64,000 nucleotides of DNA from Sedimenticola_A sp040506895. Its GTDB lineage: Bacteria; Pseudomonadota; Gammaproteobacteria; Chromatiales; Chromatiaceae. Below are positions 18,710 to 27,313 of this stretch, one piece after another. A program made the position numbers and the translations under genes. The notes under the pieces were generated by a model that had not been told where the DNA came from, ran no database searches, and worked only from the letters and a program-made list of their open reading frames with translations. The stretch's first letter is position 1. Each line of letters starts with the position of its first letter. Where the stretch lies: contig JBEVVY010000001.1 of NCBI GenBank assembly GCA_040506895.1, positions 1,054,001-1,118,000 of the forward strand, given 5' to 3'.

Positions 18710-19411
18710 CTATTCTTTAGGGAGGGTTTGCATGTATGTAAGCAAATCCACTGTTACTTGAAGCTCAAATGCACGCATCGCAGGCATGTCTTCATCCGGT
18801 TGGCCATTTTGAATTTTGTGCACCACTTCCCAAGGATTTTTATTGGATAGTTTACCCAGTGGCGGCATATCTTCAGGCTCCTTTCCAGACTTGTCATGGC
18901 AGCCTGCACAAACCGTATTGTAATAAGCTGCACCTTTATCTGCATCACCGCCTTTAGCAAGTTTTGTTTTCCGGTCGATAATTGTATCCATATCAACCTG
19001 ACCTTTGGTCACGAAATTTGCCAAATCGTTGAAATCCTGTTCACTCATCTTTCCTGCATATCCATGCGTGGCATCTTTCATTGCCGCTATAACAGCATCA
19101 TTAGATTTTCCATCAAAACGTCGTAACCCCTTTATCCCGGTTTTATATGAGCCAGAGGCATAAGCACCATCCTTGCCCATAAGGTCCCAACCATGACAAG
19201 ACTTGCATCAATGAGTCGCATTTCCCTTCTTCTTGGTGTTTGAAGCAGGCCATGCCGGGTGATTGTCATCGGGCTTTGGAGTACCTATCACCTTAAACCA
19301 CTTATCATAAAGCATACCCCCCCTGGCGATAGATGAATCTTCCTCTGCAATGGAACTTGATGAGAAAAAAAGAAAAGACAAAGTTATGGCGCCGATTATT
19401 ATCTTGTGCAT
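18710..19411 (-). pseudogene. Diheme cytochrome c interrupted by one in-frame TGA
   Basis: Read through a single TGA (19208-19210), this is one 233-codon gene. It has a GGAGG ribosome binding site before MHKIIIGAITLSF, a signal peptide ending IAEE, a first heme motif CKSCHGWDLMG immediately after the TGA, and a second CAGCH near residue 165. Related cytochromes read (T)TWRCKECHGWDYKG at this point, so the TGA replaces the residue just before the heme cysteine, probably arginine (CGA to TGA). As it stands the first product would end before any heme site, and the downstream part has no signal peptide. It is either a recent pseudogene, a sequence error or a recoded gene. Confidence 0.8.
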
Positions 19412-19978
19412 TATCCAACCCTCCTGATGTTGTGGACCGCATATATTGTATTGATAGATCTCAGTATGCGGTGACATAACAGTATAGAGATATATTTCAT
19501 AATTATCAGTTTCACCGCATAAAACACTAATTTTTATACGGGAAATCAACATAATGCACCCCACAATACACTTAACATGAAGTGTTAGATTTAACTCAAT
19601 TCAGTTGATTCGTGGGATTCATTGTTAACAATAAAAGCTATCAAAAACAGATAAAAAGAGCTCACTTATTAGCGTCTTTCGACAAAAGTAGAGTGCAAAT
19701 TTGTTACATCAGACCACGCCTGATTTTTCGCTTCTTATGGCCGTTGTGAGACTTAGCGGCAATGTCTGCTCAGCGGATACCAGAGGTTGGTTGACGGGAT
19801 GATGAAAATATTTCCCTTATTTATAGTTGATTTCTATTAGCAGACGTAGGAATGCTACTCTTCAGTGGCCGCAATCCTGAAAAGCCCTTCATGACTAACC
19901 TGCATCACTTCCGCAAAGCGACCAAAGCGGCCCTCATCGGGTTAATAGGATTTCGTCAGCAAAGTGACCAGGAGCGGA

Positions 19979-20038
19979 CCTGAACGTTCAAGGTAAGCCG
20001 CACTGTTTACGGCGTCGGCTTGGGCTGCTTGTTGTGTG
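19979..20038 (-). other. attC-like site after the disrupted cassette ORF
   Basis: On the minus strand this reads ACACAAC, then CAAGCCGACGCCG, a short spacer, GCGGCTTACCTTGAAC, then GTTCAGG. The arms AAGCCG / CGGCTT pair, and the layout closely follows classical 59-base elements. The simple-site ends are degenerate. It begins 10 bases after the stop codon of the upstream cassette ORF, as expected for an integron cassette. The 560 bases between this site and the cytochrome gene show no ORF. Confidence 0.65.
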
Positions 20039-20477
20039 TCACGCACCATTACTCAGAGTACCCTCTTGGCATAGGCTCTATGTAGTTACACGGTATACCC
20101 GACACCCCCGCTTCAGGAAATCGCTCTAGCTCGGTTACGCAGATATGCGTTCCGTGCTCCGGCCCCAATATCCCTGACCTTAGATAGCCTGAGCCGCTGT
20201 TTCTGTAGCTCCAGCCGATGCGAACGCCTGGTGATGCGACTTCCTCACCGAATTGGATAGGTATGTTATCAGGTACTTGGGCTTCACCACTGATACGGCC
20301 GTTAGACGTATCCAGAACCCATGCGTACGTTATGAAGCTGACGATGAAACCGCTATCATTTTTCGCGGGCGGTGTTGCCTCTTTTATGACGAATGCACCA
20401 TGAACTGTAGTGGCATAGTTAATTTGGCCACCTGAACCTGGGTGATATGATGTCCCAGGAGTGGAACAGGTGGCAAG

Positions 20478-20786
<309 letters not shown>

Positions 20787-20824
20787 TCAGACGACTGCAT
20801 CGAGAGCGCTACCCGGTCAAGCAG

Positions 20825-21655
20825 TTGTGCCAGGTATTTGATATCCATCGCAGCAGCTACCGGGCATGGTTATCCCGGCCAAAACAGATATCGGCACTGG
20901 AGAGGCAACTCAGGGCAGAGATCAAGACCGTCCATGCGCTTAGTAATGGTTCTGCAGGAGCCAGGGCAATTGCCCGGATGGTCACTGACCGGGGGATCCC
21001 GCTGAGTCGATATCGCGCGGGGCGGAGGATGAAGGCACTGGGTCTTGTCAGTACCCAGCAACCGAAACATCGCTACAGGAAGGCCGAGCAGCCGTATCTT
21101 GGCATTCCGAATCGGCTGGATCGACAGTTTGATGTCGATGCACCCAACAAGGTCTGGACAGGTGACATCACCTATGTCTGGACCGGTAAACGCTGGTCGT
21201 ACCTGGCAGTGGTGCTGGATCTGTACGCACGACGCCCGATTGGCTGGGCACTATCGCTGAACGCGGATAGTGCGCTGACGAGAAAGGCATTGATGATGGC
21301 CTATGAATCACGGGGCGAGCCGGAGGGCGTGATGTTCCACTCTGATCAGGGCTGTCAGTACACGGCTCTGGCGTTTCGACAACAGCTATGGCGTTATCAG
21401 ATGAGCCAAAGTATGAGTCGTCGGGGAAACTGCTGGGACAATGCACCGATGGAGCGATTCTTCCGCAGTCTAAAAACCGAATGGGTGCCGGAGGTCGGTT
21501 ACAGCTCATTCGAACAAGCGAAGCGCCATATCATGGCGTATGTAATCGGGTATTACAGTCGGCTCAGGCCGCACAGTCACAATGGTGGAATGCCACCGAT
21601 TGTGGCCGAACAGCATTACTGGAATACCTATAAATCCGTGGCCAAAATGACTTGA
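20825..21655 (+). CDS. IS3-family transposase OrfB (DDE catalytic part)
   Basis: The 276-aa region contains an HTH_21 segment and an rve-type integrase core. The DDE residues are visible in VWTGDITYV, MFHSDQGCQYTA and NCWDNAPMERFFRSLKTEW. The independent ATG is probably not the main start: the -1 frameshift at 20735-20741 would produce an OrfAB fusion running to this stop. The reading frame is intact, so the element could still be active. Confidence 0.92.
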   Translation: MCQVFDIHRSSYRAWLSRPKQISALERQLRAEIKTVHALSNGSAGARAIARMVTDRGIPLSRYRAGRRMKALGLVSTQQPKHRYRKAEQPYLGIPNRLDRQFDVDAPNKVWTGDITYVWTGKRWSYLAVVLDLYARRPIGWALSLNADSALTRKALMMAYESRGEPEGVMFHSDQGCQYTALAFRQQLWRYQMSQSMSRRGNCWDNAPMERFFRSLKTEWVPEVGYSSFEQAKRHIMAYVIGYYSRLRPHSHNGGMPPIVAEQHYWNTYKSVAKMT

Positions 21656-21686
21656 CCACTACAGTACGATGCTCATCCTTTATTAC

Positions 21687-21766
21687 GCCTAACGTTGTGC
21701 TAAGGGGCGGGAGCGCAGCGACCGTCCCAGTGAGCGACAGCGAACGACTTAATGTGATTGTTGGCT
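21687..21766 (-). other. attC site of the 133-aa cassette
   Basis: The best-preserved recombination site of the array. On the minus strand it starts with GCCAACAATCACATTAAGTCG and ends with CCCTTAGCACAACGTTAGGC. The terminal GTTAGGC is a perfect simple-site core, and GCCAAC / GTTAGGC and TTAAG / CTTAG can pair. The stop codon of the upstream ORF lies inside it, and the next cassette ORF starts 10 bases beyond it. Confidence 0.78.
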
Positions 21767-22150
21767 CTGACTTTCATTTGCATATCTGCGCCCAACCCCA
21801 CCTTGTTTACCTGCTAGAAAAGACAGTGCTGCCACGATAAGAAAAGGTGATACTACAGCGATAATTTCGATGCCAGGAAATAGTCTCAAAAACTTGAAGG
21901 CAATGTAGGCCACGCACCACACATAGAGCCCTCCGAGAATTACTGCTTTCCGTTCATATGCTTTGCAGTATCTTTTTGCTCCTAATTTAAAACCTGCCCA
22001 AGCTATAAAGGATAAAATTATTGCCTGAATAATCAATGTGCTTAGGAGTTCAATGGGTTTTTCGTGATACATCATTGCATACAGCTCGACAATCATTAGT
22101 GCTGATGCAAAAGTGCCTGTGAAATACTTTATTGCACTCTTCGTTTCCAT
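21749..22150 (-). CDS. Cassette-encoded small membrane protein
   Basis: A 133-aa protein with four predicted membrane segments (about 10-30, 38-58, 70-88 and 94-114) and a hydrophilic C-terminal tail rich in serine and glutamine. No family is recognised. The stop codon overlaps an attC site, so this is a typical gene cassette. Its composition is AT-richer than that of the housekeeping genes in this window. The start codon lies just after the degenerate attC of the preceding cassette. Confidence 0.72.
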   Translation of the reverse strand: METKSAIKYFTGTFASALMIVELYAMMYHEKPIELLSTLIIQAIILSFIAWAGFKLGAKRYCKAYERKAVILGGLYVWCVAYIAFKFLRLFPGIEIIAVVSPFLIVAALSFLAGKQGGVGRRYANESQSQQSH

Positions 22151-22154
22151 ACAA

Positions 22155-22218
22155 AGTTGACTTTATAGCTAAGGCGCGTCATTTTTGTGGCGTCCCAGAC
22201 TTAAGCTCCTTGTTGTGT
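22155..22218 (-). other. Degenerate attC-like site after the 143-aa cassette ORF
   Basis: The minus strand reads ACACAACAAGGAGCTTAAG, then GGGACGCC, then CGCGCCTTAGCT, then GTCAACT. The outer arms AGCTTAAG / CTTAGCT pair. Its first 10 bases (ACACAACAAG) match the attC-like site at 19979-20038. The ORF stop codon lies inside it. Ends and arms are imperfect. Confidence 0.48.
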
Positions 22219-22610
22219 GTTTTCGCTGCCACATACCAGAAGCACCAGGACACAAACACTGCCGTGACTCCGTATGACATAAGACCAGTTTTAAGGTGGC
22301 TTAGGGGTATATCCTCCGGTGATTTGAGGTGGACATAGGCTAATGCAAAAGACACACCCACCGCGATATACCAAAGAACACCGTTAATTTTTATTTTCGT
22401 AAGCAACCAGTGAATCGGAACACCTACGAGGAGAACGAACACAAAAGAAGTACTTACGAATCCTAACGCCATAAGTCCAAAGACCATCAAACCGTCAAAA
22501 GACAGTATTCGGGAATCATATAGCAGTGATTCTACGGCCATCCCTAGCGCTACTGTTAATGAGGCAAATGGTGCGATAAGGACTGCGGTAGTTATTCGCT
22601 TTTTATCCAT
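22179..22610 (-). CDS. Cassette-encoded small membrane protein
   Basis: A 143-aa protein with four hydrophobic helices (about 7-27, 38-65, 78-95 and 108-126) and charged ends (MDKKR, and KTHNKELKSG near the C-terminus). No family is recognised. An AAAGGGTG ribosome binding site precedes the ATG. The end of the gene overlaps an attC-like site, as for its neighbour. The 290 bases upstream hold a short GCAAATC / GATTTGC dyad and no clear gene. Confidence 0.7.
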   Translation of the reverse strand: MDKKRITTAVLIAPFASLTVALGMAVESLLYDSRILSFDGLMVFGLMALGFVSTSFVFVLLVGVPIHWLLTKIKINGVLWYIAVGVSFALAYVHLKSPEDIPLSHLKTGLMSYGVTAVFVSWCFWYVAAKTHNKELKSGTPQK

Positions 22611-22901
22611 GACACCCTTTACTCATAACAGTTGCACATACGAACACTACAGGTCCGTATATCAACATAAGAGAAAACAAATGAAATGCGGCAAGTCCCT
22701 GTTTTTAATGAATTTCATGAATTCCCTTTCCATTTATTGAAATGAGCAAATCGAAATCCTGATTTGCTTAATCTATTAAGTATATTCCTATCAAGACCGA
22801 GGTCAACTTAGTGGTTGTTGGTTGATGTCTGGAATCTGCCACACAGCAGACTAGGAAACCATTGTATGTGTACTTCCGCTCCTGGCCGACTCCAGTCCCA
22901 C

Positions 22902-23504
22902 TCAGTGCTGCTTTCTCCCTAAGCTAACTATGTTCATTAGGATTTTTTCTATACGGATAGAGCTCAGATTGGGGTACTCATTTTTTACTTTGTTAATGTC
23001 TCTGTCCCAACTATCTTTAACATCGAATCTAATTCGCGCTAATCCCGTACCTAATATGCCTCCAGCGCTTCTATCATTATTTAACTCGCCGATATATGTG
23101 GCTTTTCCCGGTACTACAGTGAAGCGTATTTCAAATCCCTCAACAGACTCCAAACCTATATAGCCCTGACTTATGAACCACCGATTTATTTGATACTCAC
23201 CAGCCGGCAATTCCAATACGATTAACTTGCCATCTGTTTCAGGAAAGTCGCTGACGATCCTATCAAACATGTTTTGATTAAATTTCAAGACACCTTTTTT
23301 AGAGCTATCTATTCTTTCAAAGTTGTAACCTGGTGGCCAATGACCAAAACCAGTTTTTGTCAGGGAAGCTATTATCACACCGTAATCTGAGGCTTCGCTG
23401 ATTGAATAACCTTTATCAATATTTGGAGTGGCGCAGCCAGATAAAACAAACACCAAGATTATTAGTAATAGACATGATTTTGCTTTTTTCATGATTACCT
23501 TCAT
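22902..23504 (-). CDS. Cassette-encoded lipoprotein
   Basis: About 200 residues, with a lipoprotein signal: MKKAKSC, a hydrophobic stretch, then LSGC as the lipobox near residue 24. The mature part reads like a small beta-rich domain (ELPAGEYQINRWFI, VVPGKATYIGEL), a pattern seen in bacterial proteins of the DUF2846 / carboxypeptidase-regulatory-like type; I cannot place it firmly. A longer in-frame start exists, but it would read through the preceding attC-like sequence, so the ATG at 23502-23504 or the one 12 bases later is preferred. The region after its stop lacks an obvious attC. Confidence 0.72.
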   Translation of the reverse strand: MKVIMKKAKSCLLLIILVFVLSGCATPNIDKGYSISEASDYGVIIASLTKTGFGHWPPGYNFERIDSSKKGVLKFNQNMFDRIVSDFPETDGKLIVLELPAGEYQINRWFISQGYIGLESVEGFEIRFTVVPGKATYIGELNNDRSAGGILGTGLARIRFDVKDSWDRDINKVKNEYPNLSSIRIEKILMNIVSLGRKQH

Positions 23505-23534
23505 AAATCTAAATGCAAAACATAAGTGGCAAGC

Positions 23535-23591
23535 AGCGAATCGTAGCACCCCAGCCCGAAGCGAAGGGCGGCTTGATGTGCTGGTTAGGGG
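23535..23591 (-). other. attC-like site after the 5'-most cassette ORF
   Basis: The minus strand reads CCCCTAAC, CAGCAC, AAGCCGCCC, a TTCGCTTC loop, GGGCTGGG, GTGCT. The first core CCCTAAC matches the simple-site consensus and contains the ORF stop codon. The arms CAGCAC / GTGCT and AGCCGCCC / GGGCTG pair. The distal GTT core is not recognisable, so the site is degenerate. Confidence 0.52.
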
Positions 23592-23863
23592 CTATTTGAA
23601 AATACCATCACCGATTTTTTTCGTACACCATAAATTAGAAGTCCTAATGGAATCCAAAGTTGAAGCATTGCTTTGGCTGCACTACCTCTGAAACCTGGTT
23701 CAAAAGAAAATAAAACACTGAAGGATACAAGTAATGCAACCCACAAACTAACTTCCAGAATATCCCGTGATTTTCCACTTCCTTTCATGAAGTAAATACT
23801 GGAAGCAAACAGAAAGCAGTCGCTCATTATTGGGCCAATTTTACGACTCACCTGGATGGTCAT
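23585..23863 (-). CDS. Cassette-encoded hypothetical membrane protein
   Basis: A short protein (92 aa from this start; the frame stays open up to 23974) with two or three hydrophobic stretches (SDCFLFASSIYFM, VSLWVALLVSFSVLF, LWIPLGLLIYGV). No ribosome binding site singles out one start, so the N-terminus is uncertain. No family is recognised. Its TAA lies inside the following attC core, which is the main reason to accept it as a cassette gene. It is the 5'-most ORF of the array. Confidence 0.5.
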   Translation of the reverse strand: MTIQVSRKIGPIMSDCFLFASSIYFMKGSGKSRDILEVSLWVALLVSFSVLFSFEPGFRGSAAKAMLQLWIPLGLLIYGVRKKSVMVFSNSP

Positions 23864-24094
23864 GAGGAATTTCGAATAAATTTTTAGACACCATGTCTTT
23901 TTAGCAATCGCTGCGAGTGACTGATTCCAGTTAACACAATAGTGACCAAGACCGCCTGGGAACCATCCTCCCAATTCTATAAATTACATTACAAGCGCTT
24001 GTAAATATTAGTAATTGTAGCCACCCTGCATTCACCGTAGAGTGGGCTAGACTTTTAGGTAGATCCCTTCCCATCAAGCAAGCAGGTACCGGCT

Positions 24095-27000
24095 ATGGAT
24101 CAGCGGAACATCACCTCTCTGTGGGTGCTCCTGTTGCTGTGCTTATGGCCGATCACAACAGCCATGGCCGTGCAGGTCACCTCCCTGGTCACCAGCGAAA
24201 GCGTCTCGGAAACCGACCTGGTAGCTCTCAATCCAACCTCCAGTTTCACCAGCGACACACCGGAAATCCATGCACTGGCAGTACTGCAGCAGGCCGACCC
24301 GGGCACCCGTGTGAAGGGGACGTGGATTTCCGTGGATGCCATCGCGACACCGAACTACGAGATCGCCTCCAAGGAGTTCACCCTGGATAAACCGGGACAG
24401 GCGCGGCTCCATTTCGCCCTCAGCCGACCCGATAACGGCTGGCCAGCGGGCAACTACAGGCTCTATCTCTACATCAACGATCAGCTGGCCGGTGCCGCAC
24501 CCTTCTCGGTTGCAGCTGGCACTGCCACCGCTGCGCCAGCCACGATATCGGCTGTCGGCGCACAACCGCCCCAGCAGACAGCAGCACCCTCCCCTGCTGG
24601 CACACTCTCCAGCCTCGGACCGGCGGTGGCGGATCCCACCAGGGAGTGGACCATCCTGGTATACCTGGATGGCGACAACGATCTTGAACCCTTTGCCCTG
24701 AGCGACCTCAACGAGATGGAGGCCGGTCTTCCCGACTCCGGGGTCGAGGTGATCGCCCTGGTGGACCGTGCAGAGGGTTTCGAAGAGGCTTTCGGCAACT
24801 GGACCGGCGCAAGGGTCTACCGGCTGCGTCGTGACAACGACCCCAAGGCGCTCAACTCCGAGATCCTGCAGGAACTGGGTGAAATCAACATGGGCGACCC
24901 GAACACCCTGCGCGACTTCGTCAGCGCGGCCCTCAAGCGCTACCCGGCACGCCATCACGCCCTGGTGCTGTGGGACCATGGGGGCGGCTGGCAGCATATG
25001 GCCATCGACCACAAGGCCCCCAGTACTGAAGAGGGACACGATGGTCTCAGCCTGCCTGAAGTGGGTACCGCCCTGCACCAGGCCATGGCTGCATCGCCGG
25101 TCGAGCGGCTCGATATCGTCGGCTTCGACATGTGCCTGATGGCCCAGCTGGAGACCGCCTACGAACTGAAGGATATTGCCGATGTATTGGTGGCCTCCCA
25201 GGCTGTGGAGCCCGGGGATGGCTGGCCCTATGACCGGATCCTGCCCGCCTTCGGCAAGGGCACCCTCGGTACACGCCGGCTGGCCGGCGAGATCGTGGAT
25301 GCCTACGGCAAATTCTATGCAGAACGCAAGGAGCTGGTCGCCACCCAGTCCGCCATCGATCTGCGCAGTGTCGATGACGTGGCGAAGGCCCTGGACCGGC
25401 TCTCGAGCGAAACCTCGGGAGCGATACCCCGGGTATGGCCGCAGATCTCCCGCTCCCTCTTCTTTGCCGAGTCCTACACCGACCGTACGGATCACCGCCG
25501 TGCCGGCGAGGCACTGGCGAGCGTCGATCTTCTCGACACGGTGAAGCGCCTGCGACAGAGTATTCCCGGTTTTACCGCCCACCAGGCCTATGCCGACCTG
25601 GTGGACGCCATGGACCGTTCGATCCTGGCGAACTACACCTCGGCGAAGCACCGCCTGAGCCATGGCCTGGCGATCTACGCACCGGTCACCACCAGGCAGT
25701 ACAACACGCTCTACGATCAGACCCGGCTGGCCAGGGAGTCCGGCTGGAGCAACATGCTCAAGCAGGTGCACAGCAGCCAGCAACAGAATCTCACGAAACC
25801 CAGGGTCACCAACCTGCAGCTGATCGACACCCTGACCAAGAAGCCCGTCAGCTCCCTCAAGCCGGGTGGCGGCGTCCGTATCGAGGCCACCATAGAGGGT
25901 GAGAACGTCCTCTGGGTCAACATGCTGCACGCCATTCACGACCCGGAGAACAAGGGGCACTACGTGCTGCAGCGAAGCTACATGTGGGACCCCGAGTTCT
26001 ACAAGAAGTCGAAGGAGGAGTCGGCGGCCGACGTAGTCGACCTGATGATGCCCGAGTTCAAGGGCAGTACCAACAAGGTGTGGCAGGAGTTCGTGGGCAT
26101 GCACATGTACATCACCGACGGCAAACTGGCCGGCCGCGCAACCCTGGACGGTTCGGATCTCTCGGACTTCAATCATGCAACGACGCCGATACTGATCAGC
26201 CGGCCGGGGGTAGGTGAGCATATTGCCATGGTCTACTTCGACCTGGTCACCTGGCAGGCGGTGGCCGTGGTGGCCCAGATTCCCCAGCCGGACGGCAGTA
26301 CGGCACTGCGCCAGATCAAGCCGGAACCCGGCGACAAGATAACCCTGCTGTTCGAATTCATCCCGGACGACGGCAGCGATATGAGTTACATGCGGGGCGA
26401 GACCCTGACCTGGAACGACGGACTGGAACTGCTGGTTGCGGCTGACGACCCCGGGGAGATCGTGGTGGCGGTGCAGGCCGAATCGATCGGCGGCCAGTCC
26501 GCCATGGCCGCCATGCCGATCAAGGTCAAGGCGTACTCCGAACAGGAGAAGGGATTCGTCGAGAACGCCCGCAAGGTGAAGCTCAAGGACCTCATCGGCA
26601 ACTGGCAGTGGCACAACATGGAGCGCAGGGGCAGCGACATAAGCAAGTGGCGCTGGGTGCCCATAAAACCCTATACCGAGATAAAGCCCATGGAGGGCAA
26701 CCCCGATGTGCTCATCGCCCGCTTCCTCGACATGCCGGATCCCGAGTGGAAAGCGAAGCCGAACATGGTGCTCTGGGATACCCGCCTGATGCCCACGTTG
26801 CGGCTTATCGAGTTCGATGACGACGGCAACCCCGTCGGCGCGATGAATTTCACCGTGCTGGTTTCCCGCTGGGAGAACGGTTCACCACGCCTGCTGTTGA
26901 AGTACCAGGTACCCAAGGGATGGCTGCTGCTCTGGGCCAAGCGAGGCGCAAGCGGTGCATCTGCCGGGCAACAGGGCGCCGCCCCGACCCAGCAGCAGGG

Positions 27001-27301
27001 TGCAGCACCGCCCCAACAGCAGGCTGCTGCCCCCAGGCCCAAGCCCGGCAAGGCGGTCAGCCTGGCCGGCTACTGGCAGACCGATAGCGGTGAGATCCTG
27101 GCGATGGACGACCGCAACTTCCAGTACTACGAGCACGGTGAACTGGTGGATGCCGGCACCTACCGCATCCGTGGCAACACCCTGATCTCGACAAGCGCAT
27201 ACGAGGGCACCACGGAGCAGTACCCATTCAGAACAGATGGCCAGACCCTGGTGCTGCAGGATCCTTCCGGCGTGAACATCGTGTTCCGCAAGGTGCAGTA
27301 G
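24095..27301 (+). CDS. Clostripain-family (C11) cysteine peptidase, exported
   Basis: A 1068-aa secreted protein. After a signal peptide (to about residue 25) comes an Ig-like domain (27-150) that is repeated in the next gene, with the hallmark LSRPDNGWPAGNYRLYLY. The peptidase C11 domain (about 185-540) begins REWTILVYLDGDNDLE and has the catalytic His295 in LWDHGGGW and Cys347 in FDMCLMA. The C-terminal half holds beta-rich segments and a low-complexity Gln/Ala linker near 955-985, and it ends in a small lipocalin-like module (LAGYWQTDSGEIL). C11 enzymes cleave after basic residues; this one should act outside the cytoplasm. Two genes with shared domains follow closely. Confidence 0.88.
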   Translation: MDQRNITSLWVLLLLCLWPITTAMAVQVTSLVTSESVSETDLVALNPTSSFTSDTPEIHALAVLQQADPGTRVKGTWISVDAIATPNYEIASKEFTLDKPGQARLHFALSRPDNGWPAGNYRLYLYINDQLAGAAPFSVAAGTATAAPATISAVGAQPPQQTAAPSPAGTLSSLGPAVADPTREWTILVYLDGDNDLEPFALSDLNEMEAGLPDSGVEVIALVDRAEGFEEAFGNWTGARVYRLRRDNDPKALNSEILQELGEINMGDPNTLRDFVSAALKRYPARHHALVLWDHGGGWQHMAIDHKAPSTEEGHDGLSLPEVGTALHQAMAASPVERLDIVGFDMCLMAQLETAYELKDIADVLVASQAVEPGDGWPYDRILPAFGKGTLGTRRLAGEIVDAYGKFYAERKELVATQSAIDLRSVDDVAKALDRLSSETSGAIPRVWPQISRSLFFAESYTDRTDHRRAGEALASVDLLDTVKRLRQSIPGFTAHQAYADLVDAMDRSILANYTSAKHRLSHGLAIYAPVTTRQYNTLYDQTRLARESGWSNMLKQVHSSQQQNLTKPRVTNLQLIDTLTKKPVSSLKPGGGVRIEATIEGENVLWVNMLHAIHDPENKGHYVLQRSYMWDPEFYKKSKEESAADVVDLMMPEFKGSTNKVWQEFVGMHMYITDGKLAGRATLDGSDLSDFNHATTPILISRPGVGEHIAMVYFDLVTWQAVAVVAQIPQPDGSTALRQIKPEPGDKITLLFEFIPDDGSDMSYMRGETLTWNDGLELLVAADDPGEIVVAVQAESIGGQSAMAAMPIKVKAYSEQEKGFVENARKVKLKDLIGNWQWHNMERRGSDISKWRWVPIKPYTEIKPMEGNPDVLIARFLDMPDPEWKAKPNMVLWDTRLMPTLRLIEFDDDGNPVGAMNFTVLVSRWENGSPRLLLKYQVPKGWLLLWAKRGASGASAGQQGAAPTQQQGAAPPQQQAAAPRPKPGKAVSLAGYWQTDSGEILAMDDRNFQYYEHGELVDAGTYRIRGNTLISTSAYEGTTEQYPFRTDGQTLVLQDPSGVNIVFRKVQ

Positions 27302-27313
27302 AGGACAGGACAG

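Noticed and set aside
19412..19978. Possible further cassette between the diheme cytochrome and the last attC
   Set aside because: No frame is open for a useful length on either strand; only scattered AT-rich sequence is present.
20218..20435. Two 60-aa plus-strand ORFs left of the IS3 element
   Set aside because: The minus strand of the same segment is open for 117 codons and joins in frame across the IS with a cassette start.
24143..26614. 823-codon minus-strand ORF opposite the C11 peptidase
   Set aside because: GC-rich shadow frame; His/Gly-rich composition without domains, while the plus strand has catalytic motifs and a signal peptide.
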